Source: Gammaproteobacteria bacterium
GTDB taxonomy: Bacteria; Pseudomonadota; Gammaproteobacteria; Steroidobacterales; Steroidobacteraceae
DNA length: 62,260 nucleotides
Direction: 5' to 3'
NCBI GenBank assembly: GCA_025355165.1
Contig: JANYAD010000206.1
Span: 1 to 62,260, forward strand
Part shown: one piece after another, positions 37,566-46,782 of the stretch
How positions within the stretch are numbered: the stretch's first letter is position 1
Layout: the number at the start of each line of letters is the position of its first letter
Notes under the pieces: generated by a model
Told to the model about the DNA's origin: nothing
Databases searched by the model: none
The model's input: only the letters and a program-made list of their open reading frames with translations
Translations under genes and position numbers: made by a program

Positions 37566-38267
37566 ATGTCATTCATTCTCGACGCATTGAAGAAATCTGA
37601 AGTCGAACGCCAACGTCAGTCCATGCCCGGATTGATGGACACACCCGCGGCCCGGCGCCGCGTCGGCTTGCCGCTGTGGGCGCTGTTGCTCGGCCTTTTG
37701 CTGGTGCTCAACGTCGCCGTACTCGCCGTGATCTTGATCAGAAATGCCGCATCAAGCGGTGCCGCCGCGCCGCTTGCCGCAGCGAGAAAACGCGCCCCGG
37801 CACCGGCGGTCGCTTTAAATACGGCCGAGCCGGCAGCGGAACATTTCAGTCCCTTGGGCGCCCCTCCGGTCTATGCTCCGGAAATTACTGTGCCGACAGA
37901 GGCGCCCGCCGCTGCGCAGAGCGGCGTACCGCCGCTACCGGATCGCGCCATCTCGCAGCGATCCGCGCCGCGGTCCGCGCAGCGCCGGCCTGAGCCGGTG
38001 CTGATCGATGAGGATGCACAGGCCGACAACTCGGAGGTGTTGCCCTCGGTCAACGACCTCAATCTATCCGGTACGCAGGCCCTGCCCGAGCTGCACCTGG
38101 ACGTGCATGTCTACGCGACCAAGCCGGCGGAGCGTTTCGTCTATATCAACATGCGCAAGTTCCATGAAGGCAATTCCCTGCCCGAAGGCCCGGTGATCGA
38201 GCGCATCCGCCGCGACGGCGTGGTCTTGAGTTACCAAGGACTGCGCTTCATTCTGCCGAGGCAATAA
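37566..38267 (+). CDS. gspB: General secretion pathway protein B
   Basis: A 233-residue inner-membrane protein with the diagnostic start MSFILDALKKSEVERQRQ, a transmembrane helix at about 36-60, a long proline/alanine-rich periplasmic linker, and a C-terminal T2SSB domain (about 165-233) that includes VYATKPAERFVYINMRKFHEG. It partners GspA in assembling the secretin ring. It starts 8 bases after gspA and ends immediately against the convergent acetyltransferase stop with no intervening base. Confidence 0.92.
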   Translation: MSFILDALKKSEVERQRQSMPGLMDTPAARRRVGLPLWALLLGLLLVLNVAVLAVILIRNAASSGAAAPLAAARKRAPAPAVALNTAEPAAEHFSPLGAPPVYAPEITVPTEAPAAAQSGVPPLPDRAISQRSAPRSAQRRPEPVLIDEDAQADNSEVLPSVNDLNLSGTQALPELHLDVHVYATKPAERFVYINMRKFHEGNSLPEGPVIERIRRDGVVLSYQGLRFILPRQ

Positions 38268-38759
38268 TTAACGGCCGGCCAAGCGGCGCAGCGCATCGCC
38301 CGCGATTCGATAATTGACCCAGCTCGGGTCGGCCTGCGCGCCCAAGGACTCGTAGAAATCGCGCGACGGGCGGTTCCAGTCGAGGACCTGCCATTGGAAG
38401 CGGCCGCAGCCGCGTTCGATCGCAAGCGCTGCCAAAAACTTCAGCATCGATTTGCCGACGCCGCGCCCGCGATATGGCGGGCGCACGAACAAATCCTCCA
38501 GATACAACCCGGATTTCCCCAGAAACGTGGAGAAATTATGAAAGTACAGCGCGAAGCCGGCCTCCTCGCCGTCGAGCCGCGCGATCGCGGCTTCAGCGTG
38601 AGGCGTTGCACCAAACAGCGCCAGGTGGATCGATGCTTCGGTGGCGATGCTCTCGTGACGCAACCTCTCGTAGTCGGCGAGTTCGTTGATCATGCAAAGA
38701 ATCAACGGTACATCGGCGGCTGTTGCGGGTGAAATGTCGAGGCCGGAAGGCTGTGCCAT
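38268..38759 (-). CDS. GNAT family N-acetyltransferase
   Basis: A 163-residue acetyltransferase close to the diamine/spermidine N-acetyltransferase group. It has ISPATAADVPLILCMINELADYE at the start, YFHNFSTFLGKSGLYLEDLFV, the acetyl-CoA-binding PPYRGRGVGKSMLKFLA (R/QxxGxG/A), and LDWNRPSRDFYESLGA near the end. That last block is typical of polyamine acetyltransferases. The substrate is inferred, not shown. Confidence 0.9.
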   Translation of the reverse strand: MAQPSGLDISPATAADVPLILCMINELADYERLRHESIATEASIHLALFGATPHAEAAIARLDGEEAGFALYFHNFSTFLGKSGLYLEDLFVRPPYRGRGVGKSMLKFLAALAIERGCGRFQWQVLDWNRPSRDFYESLGAQADPSWVNYRIAGDALRRLAGR

Positions 38760-38810
38760 GGCTTTAAGTCTCAGTGGGCGCGCCGTGCCCGATCATGCGA
38801 TGATAATCCC

Positions 38811-39419
38811 ATGCGTAAGATTTTGGCCCTGGCGATGAGCGGTTTGGTGACCGTGCTGCCGCTGGCCCTCACCGTGTACGTGATTTGGTGGCTCGTGAAC
38901 ACGGTTGAAGGCTGGCTGCGCCGCGCGCTGATCGCGCTCGGAATAGTCAGTCCCGAACATTACTGGCCGGGCTTGGGATTGATCGCGGGTTTCTTGATGT
39001 TGCTCATCGTCGGCAGCATGGTCAATGCCTATGCAGGGCGGATTTTGCTCAAGTATTGGAATGATTTTCTGGGTCGGATCCCGTTTGTGAAAACCCTTTA
39101 CGGAGGGTTTCGAGATGTCGTGAGCTTGTTGCCCTCGGGCAGCGGCGAGAAGCGCGACTTGCAGCGCGTGGTGCTGGCGCGATTTGGCGGCGTTCAAGCC
39201 ATCGGATTTGTGACGCGCGAGGATGTTCCCACCGTCTTGTTCGCGCACGGCGGCCACGATTGGGTGACCGTTTATTTTCCAATGAGTTACGCCTTTGGCG
39301 GCTACACCGTGTATTTGTCCAAGGATCGGGTGCAACCCCTGGACATTTCGGTCGAGGACGCGATGCGCCTCGCGATCACCGCAGGTCTAACAGCAGCCGG
39401 CAAGCGCAACGATTTTTAG
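38811..39419 (+). CDS. DUF502 family membrane protein
   Basis: A 202-residue inner-membrane protein of the DUF502 family. Two transmembrane helices lie at about 5-29 and 52-75, then the conserved RIPFVKTLYGGFRDVVSLL, a cytosolic beta-rich domain, and the FPMSYAFGGYTVYLSKDRVQPLDISVEDAMR block at the end. Function is unknown. It is 15 bases upstream of the next gene and likely in the same transcript. Confidence 0.9.
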   Translation: MRKILALAMSGLVTVLPLALTVYVIWWLVNTVEGWLRRALIALGIVSPEHYWPGLGLIAGFLMLLIVGSMVNAYAGRILLKYWNDFLGRIPFVKTLYGGFRDVVSLLPSGSGEKRDLQRVVLARFGGVQAIGFVTREDVPTVLFAHGGHDWVTVYFPMSYAFGGYTVYLSKDRVQPLDISVEDAMRLAITAGLTAAGKRNDF

Positions 39420-39434
39420 CGGCTGATTTGACTC

Positions 39435-40421
39435 ATGGTCAAACATCCAAGCAGCCTTTTGATCCTGATTCTGGCGCTGAGCCGCTTGGGCGATGCGGCT
39501 GCGATCGCCGCTCCACAAGCGTATTCGAATTCGGCAGCCCAGAAATTGCATAGCTGGCGCGACCAAGCCGTGCGCGCCCTTGCGGTGCGCTCGGACGGCA
39601 ATTCCCTTGCGACCGCGGCCGCCTTGAGCTTCAGAAATGAGCATGCGGCGGCTTCGGCACCCGCAGCGCTGCAGCTCATTGCGCGCGCCAGCGAAGTGTC
39701 CCCGGACAGCGCGGCAATCGATTGGCTGCGTCTGCAGCTGTGCGGGGCGAGCCCCGGTTGCGACAGCCGGGATGTTGCAACCGTACTGCGGTGGGTGGAT
39801 CCGGATAACGGAGCCGCTTGGCTGTCGCGCTTGGCGAGCGCGCACAAGGACAGAGATACGATCGAGGCCGATCGGGTACTGGCCGGCATGGCACGCGGCA
39901 CGCGCTTTGACTTTTATTACAATCAGCTCGTAGTGCTGATGTTCGACGCGTTGGGTGCTGTGCAGCGCGAGCTGCCTCGCGGTGTGCTCGCCTCGGAGGC
40001 GGCGAGATTCGGCGAACTCGAAGGCATTGCGCACGCGGAACTGCTGCCGCCGTTGGCGCCCTTGACGGCGGTATGCCGGGAGACGGCCGCGCCCGAGCGG
40101 CGCGAGAACTGCCTGAAAGTGGCGAAGATCATGCAGAAGGGCGATACCCTGATCGTGCAAATGGCGGGCTTCGCCATCGAGAAATTTCTGCTGCCGCCCG
40201 AGAGCCGCGAAGCCAAGGTCGCAGCGGAACGCAGGCGTCTGCTCGAGTGGCGGGCGGCGGCGGCGGACAAGATCGATTCTTCGATTCTGCCCTGGACGCG
40301 AAACACGCGGGTCCGGGCGCGGCTCGCGCAAATGCGCTTGAGGCCGCGGCAGGAAGATGTTTGCATTGCGTTGTTGCGTGACCACAAAATGGCGCTCGAA
40401 CCGGCGGAGAATCACCGATGA
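39435..40421 (+). CDS. Exported hypothetical protein
   Basis: A 328-residue protein that I do not recognise. A signal-peptide-like start (HPSSLLILILALSRLGDAAAIA, about 1-25) precedes an alpha-helical, alanine-rich body with TPR-like segments (AALQLIARASEVSPDSAAIDWL, NGAAWLSRLASAH). There are cysteine pairs near residues 102-109 and in VCRETAAPERRENC. It overlaps the downstream glutathione transferase gene by 4 bases (ATGA), so they are cotranscribed with DUF502. Confidence 0.75.
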   Translation: MVKHPSSLLILILALSRLGDAAAIAAPQAYSNSAAQKLHSWRDQAVRALAVRSDGNSLATAAALSFRNEHAAASAPAALQLIARASEVSPDSAAIDWLRLQLCGASPGCDSRDVATVLRWVDPDNGAAWLSRLASAHKDRDTIEADRVLAGMARGTRFDFYYNQLVVLMFDALGAVQRELPRGVLASEAARFGELEGIAHAELLPPLAPLTAVCRETAAPERRENCLKVAKIMQKGDTLIVQMAGFAIEKFLLPPESREAKVAAERRRLLEWRAAAADKIDSSILPWTRNTRVRARLAQMRLRPRQEDVCIALLRDHKMALEPAENHR

Positions 40422-41119
40422 TCGATTTGTACTATTGGCCAACGCCCAACGGCCACAAAATCACGATGTTTTTGGAAGAGACGGCGATGCCCTATACGAT
40501 CGTGCCGGTCAACATCGGCAAGGGCGAACAGTTCAGGCCGGAATTTTTGGCGATATCGCCGAACAATCGCATGCCGGCCATCGTCGATCACACGCCGCTC
40601 GAGCGCGGTGCGCCGGTTTCCGTATTTGAATCCGGCGCGATACTGTTGTATCTCGCGGAGAAGAGCGAGCACTTCATACCCAACGAGTCGCGCGGCCGGG
40701 TCGAAGTTTTGCAGTGGCTATTCTGGCAAGTCGGCGGGCTCGGCCCGATGCTCGGGCAAAACTTTCATTTCACCCGCTACGCCCCGGAAAAGATTCCCTA
40801 TGCCATCGATCGATACGTCAATGAGACCAATCGTCTGTATGGCGTATTGAACAAGCGGCTGGCTGACCGGGAGTTCATTGCCGGCACCTATTCCATCGCC
40901 GACATGGCGTGCTATCCCTGGATAGTGCCCCACGAGCTGCAAGGGCAAAGGCTGGAGGATTTTCCGCATACCAAGCGATGGTTCGAGGCGATCAAGGCAC
41001 GCCCCGCCACGGTGCAAGCGTATGAGAAAGGTGCCGCGTTCAGCAGTGGCGCCCCGATCGGCGATGAGGCACGCAAAGTCCTCTTCGGCCAAACAGCGCA
41101 GAGCATCGCCAAGGGCTGA
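40418..41119 (+). CDS. Glutathione S-transferase (YfcG/YghU-like)
   Basis: A 233-residue GST. The thioredoxin-like N-domain starts IDLYYWPTPNGHKITMFLEE, with the cis-proline at NNRMPAIVD and the glutathione gamma-glutamyl contact FESGAILLYLAEKS. The helical C-domain includes QWLFWQVGGLGPMLGQNFHF and the hydrophobic staple block YSIADMACYPW. The TPNGHK motif is the YfcG/YghU (Nu class) signature, a group active in disulfide-bond reductase chemistry with two glutathiones. Translationally coupled to the upstream gene. Confidence 0.92.
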   Translation: MIDLYYWPTPNGHKITMFLEETAMPYTIVPVNIGKGEQFRPEFLAISPNNRMPAIVDHTPLERGAPVSVFESGAILLYLAEKSEHFIPNESRGRVEVLQWLFWQVGGLGPMLGQNFHFTRYAPEKIPYAIDRYVNETNRLYGVLNKRLADREFIAGTYSIADMACYPWIVPHELQGQRLEDFPHTKRWFEAIKARPATVQAYEKGAAFSSGAPIGDEARKVLFGQTAQSIAKG

Positions 41120-41159
41120 CGCAATCAAGTCCGGCGCAGTGCCCGTCCTGTCGGCAACA

Positions 41160-43220
41160 TCAATGCCCCTGCACATCGTGCGCCTTGAACCAGGCCAGGA
41201 CGTAAGCCGTTTTGTCGATCAACAGACTCGGACGCGCGGAAATATCATGAGCGGCATTCGGAACCCGCACCAGTGCGGTATCGACTTTGCGAAGTTTCAA
41301 TGCCTGATAAAATTGTTCGGCTTCGCTCGATGGGGTGCGATAGTCCACCTCGCCCGTCATCAGCATGGTCGGGGTCTTGACATTGCCGACGTAAGCCAGA
41401 GGCGATCGCTTCCAATAGGCCTGCATGTCATCCCAAGGGAACTCGCCGAACCAGTAGCGGTAGAAATAGTTGGTCATATCACCCGTGAGCACGAAGCTGG
41501 CCCAATTGATCACCGGCTTGACCACGACGGCGGCTCGAAAGCGATCGGTGTGCCCGACGATCCAGGCGGTTAACACGCCGCCGCCGCTGCCACCCGTGAC
41601 GAACAGGCGCTGTGGATCGAGATAACCGCGCGCAAGCACCGCGTCGACGCCGGACATGAGGTCGTCGTAGTCTTTGTTCGGATAGTCATGGTGAATCAAA
41701 TTGGCAAACTCCTCGCCGTAACCCGTGCTGCCGCGCGGATTCATGTAGAGCACCACATAACCCGCGGAGGCATAGAGCTGGATTTCGGCGGCAAAGCTCG
41801 GCGCATACATGGCGAAGGGGCCGCCGTGAATTTCCAGCACGAACGGATATTTCTTCGCAGGATCGAAGCCCGGCGGCTTGACGATCCAGCCTTGCATGCG
41901 CCGCTGGTCGGCTGAGGAATCGAAGCTAATTTCCTCCAGCGCGCCGATGTTTCGCTCTGCAAGCAAGTTGTCGTTGAAAGGGTTTAGGGTCGCAATGTCG
42001 CGCATCGAGGTACCGGTGGCGAGCGAGGAAGGCGCGTTCGGGCTGCCTTTGGTGAACACGAATCGGCCGTTCGCAGAGACCGAAAACGAACCTCCGGCGT
42101 AGGGACGGGAAACATCGTTACCGCCCACACCATCGGCAAGCACGCGCAGTTTGCCTTGCAGGTCGATCGCGGCAATTTTGATCGATCCATGATCGTCGTA
42201 TTGGAACACCAGTTGTTTGCTATCGCCGAGCCATTGCGGAGACTCAGCATCCCGGTCGAGGGAAGCCGTGAGCGAGTGCGCATGACTGCCGTCGCTGTCC
42301 ATGACATAGAGCTGAGTGGCCTGGTAACCCAATTGCTTGTCATCGAAGCCTAGGTAGGCAATGTGCTTGCCGTCGGGAGAGGCCACCGGGTGGTGGTCGG
42401 GGCCCCGGCGATCCGTGAGCGCATGAAGGGAGCCATCCGCGACCTCGATGCGGTAGATCTCACTGTCCAAGGGATCGTATTCGGCATCCGCGCGGCGGTT
42501 CGCGCCCACCAGAACGCTGCGACCATCGGTTGTGAAAGCCGGCGGTCCTTGATGATCGAAATCGCCATGGCTCAACTGACGAGCCGCACCCCCGTCCGCA
42601 GAGACGATGAAAACTTGATTGAAGGTGCTCTGCAAATATCCTTCACCGTCGGCACGGAAAACCATCCGGTCAATCAATTTCGGCGGATCCGCCCATTTGG
42701 CATTCTTTGGCGCTTCCGGCAGCTCGACTTTCAGGGGCTTGCGCTCTTGTGCCACGGGCATGGTGAAGGCGAGCAATTTGCCGTCCGGCGACCAGGCCAG
42801 AGCGCCGGGTGTATCGGTAAAGTTGGTGATCGGCGCATTGACGCGGCTTGCCGTCCAGTACATGAAGAGCTGCTGGGAGCCGTCCGCCGCGCGTGAGACG
42901 TAGGCGATGCGTGAACCATCCGGCGACCAGCGCGGTGCACCGCTGATCGGCGCGCTCGACAACGGGCGTTCATTCTTGCCGTCGATTCCAACCAGCCAAA
43001 TGCTACCGCGGGCCCGATCCGTTTTGATGTCATAACCCATGCGCACATATGCAATGTTGCGTCCGTCGGGCGATATTTGCGGATCCGCGGCCCATTGCAA
43101 ATCGAAGACGTCGAGCGGTTTGAAGGCCGGTTTTTGCGCTTGTGCGAAGATCGGCGCAGTCAAGCCGGCGACCAGGAGCGCCGCCGCGGAAAGTTTCATG
43201 CACACCGAAGTCTTACTCAT
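41160..43220 (-). CDS. Exported S9 family prolyl oligopeptidase-type peptidase
   Basis: A 686-residue secreted dipeptidyl/acylaminoacyl-peptidase-like enzyme. The signal peptide is at about 1-28 (SAAALLVAGLTAPIFAQA). A beta-propeller made of WSPDG/DPQISPDGRNIAYV-type repeats covers 30-420. The alpha/beta hydrolase domain has the nucleophile in FVTGGSGGGVL, the acid in MTGEVDYRTP and the histidine in PNAAHDIS. The oxyanion region YMNPRGSTGYGEEF is intact. It overlaps the tag gene by 4 bases. Confidence 0.92.
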   Translation of the reverse strand: MSKTSVCMKLSAAALLVAGLTAPIFAQAQKPAFKPLDVFDLQWAADPQISPDGRNIAYVRMGYDIKTDRARGSIWLVGIDGKNERPLSSAPISGAPRWSPDGSRIAYVSRAADGSQQLFMYWTASRVNAPITNFTDTPGALAWSPDGKLLAFTMPVAQERKPLKVELPEAPKNAKWADPPKLIDRMVFRADGEGYLQSTFNQVFIVSADGGAARQLSHGDFDHQGPPAFTTDGRSVLVGANRRADAEYDPLDSEIYRIEVADGSLHALTDRRGPDHHPVASPDGKHIAYLGFDDKQLGYQATQLYVMDSDGSHAHSLTASLDRDAESPQWLGDSKQLVFQYDDHGSIKIAAIDLQGKLRVLADGVGGNDVSRPYAGGSFSVSANGRFVFTKGSPNAPSSLATGTSMRDIATLNPFNDNLLAERNIGALEEISFDSSADQRRMQGWIVKPPGFDPAKKYPFVLEIHGGPFAMYAPSFAAEIQLYASAGYVVLYMNPRGSTGYGEEFANLIHHDYPNKDYDDLMSGVDAVLARGYLDPQRLFVTGGSGGGVLTAWIVGHTDRFRAAVVVKPVINWASFVLTGDMTNYFYRYWFGEFPWDDMQAYWKRSPLAYVGNVKTPTMLMTGEVDYRTPSSEAEQFYQALKLRKVDTALVRVPNAAHDISARPSLLIDKTAYVLAWFKAHDVQGH

Positions 43221-43831
43221 TTGATGGTCTCTTTGCTGGCTGCCCAGCAGTATCGTTGATGTTCATTCACCATTCCCACGGCCTGCATGAAGGCGTGGCA
43301 AATCGTCGGCCCGACAAATTTGAAGCCCCTTTTTCCCAAATTGTTGCTCATTGCATCGCCCTGCTCGCTCGATGCCGCGATCCCGCCGAGATACAGGGGC
43401 CGGCGGCGCAGCACCTTACCATTCGTGAATTGCCACAGGTAGTCGCTGAAAGATCCATGCGATGCACGGATTTCAAGGTAGGCGCCGGCATTGGCAATGA
43501 ATGCTTCGAGCTTGAGCCGATTTCTGATGATGCCGGGATTTCGCAACAGAGCGCGGCGCTTTGCCGCGGTGTAGCCAAGCATTTTTTCGGCGTTGAAATT
43601 GTCGAACGCCTGCCGATAAGTATCGCGCTTGCGCAGCACCGTGATCCAGCTCAAGCCCGCCTGTGCACCCTCGAGACACAACATTTCGAACAGGTGTTGA
43701 TCGTCGCGCACCGCTTCTCCCCACTCATTATCGTGATAGGCGACATACAGCGGGTCAGCCGAACACCAGGCGCAGCGCCGTTTGCCGTCCGCATGAGGCT
43801 GAGCCTTAAGCTTGCGAGGATCTATCGGCAC
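43217..43831 (-). CDS. tag: DNA-3-methyladenine glycosylase I
   Basis: Excises 3-methyladenine from alkylated DNA. It has 204 residues. Zinc ligands and active-site residues are in KRRCAWCSADPLYVAYHDNEWG, and the recognition block is FEMLCLEGAQAGLSWITVLRKR. The C-terminal GFKFVGPTICHAFMQAVGMVNEH holds the remaining ligands. The start used is at 43831. The stop overlaps the S9 peptidase start (ATGA). Confidence 0.95.
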   Translation of the reverse strand: MPIDPRKLKAQPHADGKRRCAWCSADPLYVAYHDNEWGEAVRDDQHLFEMLCLEGAQAGLSWITVLRKRDTYRQAFDNFNAEKMLGYTAAKRRALLRNPGIIRNRLKLEAFIANAGAYLEIRASHGSFSDYLWQFTNGKVLRRRPLYLGGIAASSEQGDAMSNNLGKRGFKFVGPTICHAFMQAVGMVNEHQRYCWAASKETIK

Positions 43832-43840
43832 CGGATGCGC

Positions 43841-44368
43841 TCAATGCGATTTGGCGGCGATGACCTCTATTTCCACCAAGGCACCAGGAGCGGCCAGGGC
43901 GGCAACTTGAACCGCGCTGCGCGATGGCTTGTTGGGTTGATCGGCAGTGGCAAAGAATTGCTTGTACCCGGCCATCATTCCGGCAAAATCCATTTTGTTA
44001 TCTTTCGCCGGATCACCCACCAGGAATACGGTCATCTTCACCACGTCGCTCATGGTGAGCCCAAGCCTGGCAAGTGTCGCTTTGATCGCATTCAGCGCCC
44101 CGACGGTTTGAGTTTCCGTATCCCCGTAGGCCGCGCCGCTGCCTTTGGGCGCATCTTTATTGATCACCGGCGCCAACGCGCCGCTCAAGAAGTACGTATC
44201 CGTGCCGGCTTTGACCGTGACCGCCGAGGAAATCGGGAAGTCATTGCCATCCGGTAGCGCCAAGCGCTCAACCCTTTTTTGATCCGCCGCCAAAAGCGGT
44301 ACGCTCACAAGAAGCGTAACAGCGCCCGCGGCGACAACGCGCTTGAGCCGACCGTTCATGCTAGACAT
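43841..44368 (-). CDS. Exported RidA (YjgF/UK114) family protein
   Basis: A 175-residue RidA-like protein with an N-terminal signal peptide (about 1-27, VVAAGAVTLLVSVPLLA), which the cytosolic imine/enamine deaminase RidA lacks. The core has SGALAPVINKDAP, QTVGALNAIKATLARLGLTMSDVVKMTVFL and SRSAVQVAALAAPGALVEIEVIA. The conserved arginine in SRSAV is kept, but the insert and periplasmic location suggest a different role. ATG 44368 follows a G-rich ribosome-binding site. Confidence 0.88.
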   Translation of the reverse strand: MSSMNGRLKRVVAAGAVTLLVSVPLLAADQKRVERLALPDGNDFPISSAVTVKAGTDTYFLSGALAPVINKDAPKGSGAAYGDTETQTVGALNAIKATLARLGLTMSDVVKMTVFLVGDPAKDNKMDFAGMMAGYKQFFATADQPNKPSRSAVQVAALAAPGALVEIEVIAAKSH

Positions 44369-44391
44369 CGCATCCCCTTTTTTCCGTGATT

Positions 44392-44835
44392 TTAAATATG
44401 CAAACGGGCAGCGTGGCGCACTCTATAGACCAGTTCAATGCAATCCACACCGCGCGTGCGGCGAGCGGTGCTGCGGATTTCGTGCATTAGCTTGAGCAGA
44501 ACTCGGGTGCTCTGATCGGCCGACAGGCTCGGTTTAGAATCGACTCCGAGGTGCAGCACCGCGAATCGCTCGCGAGCGGAGCGAACGAATACGGCGACCC
44601 CCATTGGCCTGCCGTCCTCGGAAACGGCGAATAGGGTTTGGACGCCCTCGATGTCGCCAACGCGCACCCGTAACTCGCCGTCCTGCTCTTGGATTTCCGG
44701 CACCCCATAGGTGTCGATGGATTGTTGAATCCCTGTGCGAACACGATGCTGGTTGACGTTGAAGAACAGCAGCTGTTCCAGGGCGGGACGCTGCTCCGAA
44801 GCGAGCTTCGAGGTAATGCTGATTGACGTGCCCAA
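44392..44835 (-). CDS. Hypothetical protein, GNAT-like beta pattern
   Basis: A 147-residue protein starting at TTG 44835, with GGGGG 4 bases upstream. I do not recognise it. The alternating pattern (ELRVRVGDIEGVQTLFAV, RPMGVAVFVRSA, FAVLHLGVDSKPSLSAD, then a helix LLKLMHEIRSTARRT and a final strand VDCIELVYRV) loosely resembles a small acetyltransferase fold without a clear acetyl-CoA loop. No signal peptide or membrane segment. Confidence 0.68.
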   Translation of the reverse strand: MGTSISITSKLASEQRPALEQLLFFNVNQHRVRTGIQQSIDTYGVPEIQEQDGELRVRVGDIEGVQTLFAVSEDGRPMGVAVFVRSARERFAVLHLGVDSKPSLSADQSTRVLLKLMHEIRSTARRTRGVDCIELVYRVRHAARLHI

Positions 44836-45034
44836 TGAACCCCCGAGCTTGCTGCGCTAATTGAGCCACCCGTCACAGAACCTAATTGACGCACCGCAAC
44901 AGCCGTTGTCTGCGCCCTAAGACGCCGTATCGTATAGCGTCGCCCGCGGAATGACACTAGCTAAGCGGTCGCAAGTCCGTTGCTGCAGTGCCGTACGCTG
45001 CGGCGGTCACCGTAATAACTTGAAGGGCAACCCA

Positions 45035-46735
45035 TTGGTACTAGCTTCCGAAGACGGCACGCTGGAAGCGCTGAAATTCAGCCTCGCGAGCGACGTCGTC
45101 GAACTGGTCATTCTCAGCACCGACGAAGTGTTTCTAAAAACCCTGCGCGCGGCGCTGGGCGATGCGAGACGCTTGTGGCACGTCCCAACAGCGGACAAGG
45201 TCAGCGACTTGTTGGTGGCCGGTCAGGTCGGTATTCTCGTGCTCGATGTGCAGGCACTGCGTGAAGCGGCCAATCTATTCGTCGAGCACATCAAGCGACA
45301 ATTTCCCGATTTGGTGGTGGTCGCCGCAGGCCATCGCGACGACGAGACTTTGTTGGCCAGCATCATCAGCTCAGGACTGATTTACCGCTTCATTCACAAG
45401 CCCATGTCTCCGGCACGGGCCAGATTGTTTGCGGAAGCCGCCATCAGAAAATACCAAGAGCAGCGCCGTCGTGCGGCCGAATCGCCGCAGCGCAGGCGAT
45501 CAGCGGATCCAAGCCGCATGTGGCTCCTCAGCGCCGCTGCCTGCGCGGCCGCGATTGCCGTTTTTGCAGGGCTCGTGCATCGCAGCGTCGACAAGTTACC
45601 ACCCTCGACTCCCGCGGCCCCGGCCGATTTGAGCGAGACTACGAAGGCAGATAAGGCTGAAGTGCATGAGCAACAGCTAGAGCGCGCGCAAACTGCTTTC
45701 TTGGAGCAGCTCAAATCAGCACAGCTCAAGGTGGCGCAGTCCCTGCCCGCACACTCCACGCAATCGGCTCCATCGGCGCAATCGCGAGACATCGCGGCGG
45801 GCGGCCCACCGGCACCCAAAACAGAACCAGATCGCGTTACGCCGCTTCTCGATCTCGCGGCGCGCCGGCTGGCCGAGGGACATCTGCTCGACCCGGATCG
45901 CGACAATGCTCGCTCGTATGTGCAGCAAGCCCTGGAACTAAGTCCGCAAAACGCCGCTGCCCTGGGGGCAAGACACGCGCTGTCTTCGCGGCTGCTCGAG
46001 GAGGCTCGCAGCGCCGTCGATCACGGGGACTTTGTCCGTGCAAGCGCTTTACTTGAGGGCGCCGACGGTATCGCGGAGCGCTCGGATGTCGAAGCGCTGC
46101 GAAACGTGCTGAGCGGCGCGCAGAGACAAGTTGATGTGGATGCGTGGAGCGCTCTTCTGAAGAGTGCCAATGAGCGCTTGCTGCAGGACAGGCTGACCGA
46201 GCCCGCGCAGGATAACGCCAAGTATTTTTATCTCAGGCTGAAGCAACTTGACCCGGGCAACGCGGCATTAGGGTCTCTACTGCACGACTTGGGGACCCGA
46301 TTGACCGCCCAGGCGCGCCGAGCGCTGGTTCTTGGGCAAGCGGACGCCGCGAAAAACTGGTTGGATGAGGCGGTCGCGGTCGGCTTTAGCTCCGCGGAAC
46401 TCAGTTCAGCGCAGCACGATCTGGATGCCCTGGTTGATAAGCAGAATTTTATGGCGAATCTGGTTCCTGCCAGCCAGCTTAAACTGCTCAAAACAGTGGA
46501 ACCGGTCTACCCATCCAAGGCGCAAGGCAAAGCGCAGGGTTGGGTGGATGTGGAGTTTACGGTGTCCGAGAGCGGTAAGGTGCAGGACGTCGCTGTGCAC
46601 GCAGCCAGCGTACCGGGCACTTTCGACGATGCCGCGGTCAAGGCGGTATCCCAATGGCGTTACCAACCGGTGCTACATGACGCCAAGGCTGTGGCGGTGC
46701 GCACGCAGATCCGCATCCGATTTAGTTTGTCCTAG
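45035..46735 (+). CDS. Receiver domain-TM-repeat-TonB C-terminal fusion protein
   Basis: A 566-residue protein from TTG 45035 (AAGGG 7 bases upstream); an ATG at 44951 would add 28 residues without a ribosome-binding site. Residues 21-140 look like a complete response-regulator receiver: acidic pair Asp30-Glu31, phospho-acceptor Asp71 in ILVLDVQ, and Lys122 in FIHKP. One transmembrane helix follows (about 162-182). A helical repeat region of TPR type spans 270-460. A TonB C-terminal domain ends it (about 478-566, VEPVYPSKAQGKAQGWVDVEF, AVSQWRYQP). The receiver would be cytosolic and the TonB domain periplasmic. No exbB/exbD is near. Confidence 0.82.
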   Translation: MVLASEDGTLEALKFSLASDVVELVILSTDEVFLKTLRAALGDARRLWHVPTADKVSDLLVAGQVGILVLDVQALREAANLFVEHIKRQFPDLVVVAAGHRDDETLLASIISSGLIYRFIHKPMSPARARLFAEAAIRKYQEQRRRAAESPQRRRSADPSRMWLLSAAACAAAIAVFAGLVHRSVDKLPPSTPAAPADLSETTKADKAEVHEQQLERAQTAFLEQLKSAQLKVAQSLPAHSTQSAPSAQSRDIAAGGPPAPKTEPDRVTPLLDLAARRLAEGHLLDPDRDNARSYVQQALELSPQNAAALGARHALSSRLLEEARSAVDHGDFVRASALLEGADGIAERSDVEALRNVLSGAQRQVDVDAWSALLKSANERLLQDRLTEPAQDNAKYFYLRLKQLDPGNAALGSLLHDLGTRLTAQARRALVLGQADAAKNWLDEAVAVGFSSAELSSAQHDLDALVDKQNFMANLVPASQLKLLKTVEPVYPSKAQGKAQGWVDVEFTVSESGKVQDVAVHAASVPGTFDDAAVKAVSQWRYQPVLHDAKAVAVRTQIRIRFSLS

Positions 46736-46782
46736 CAACGCTCAAGGCCTCTCCCATCGCATACGAAACGACGGCGGGACGA

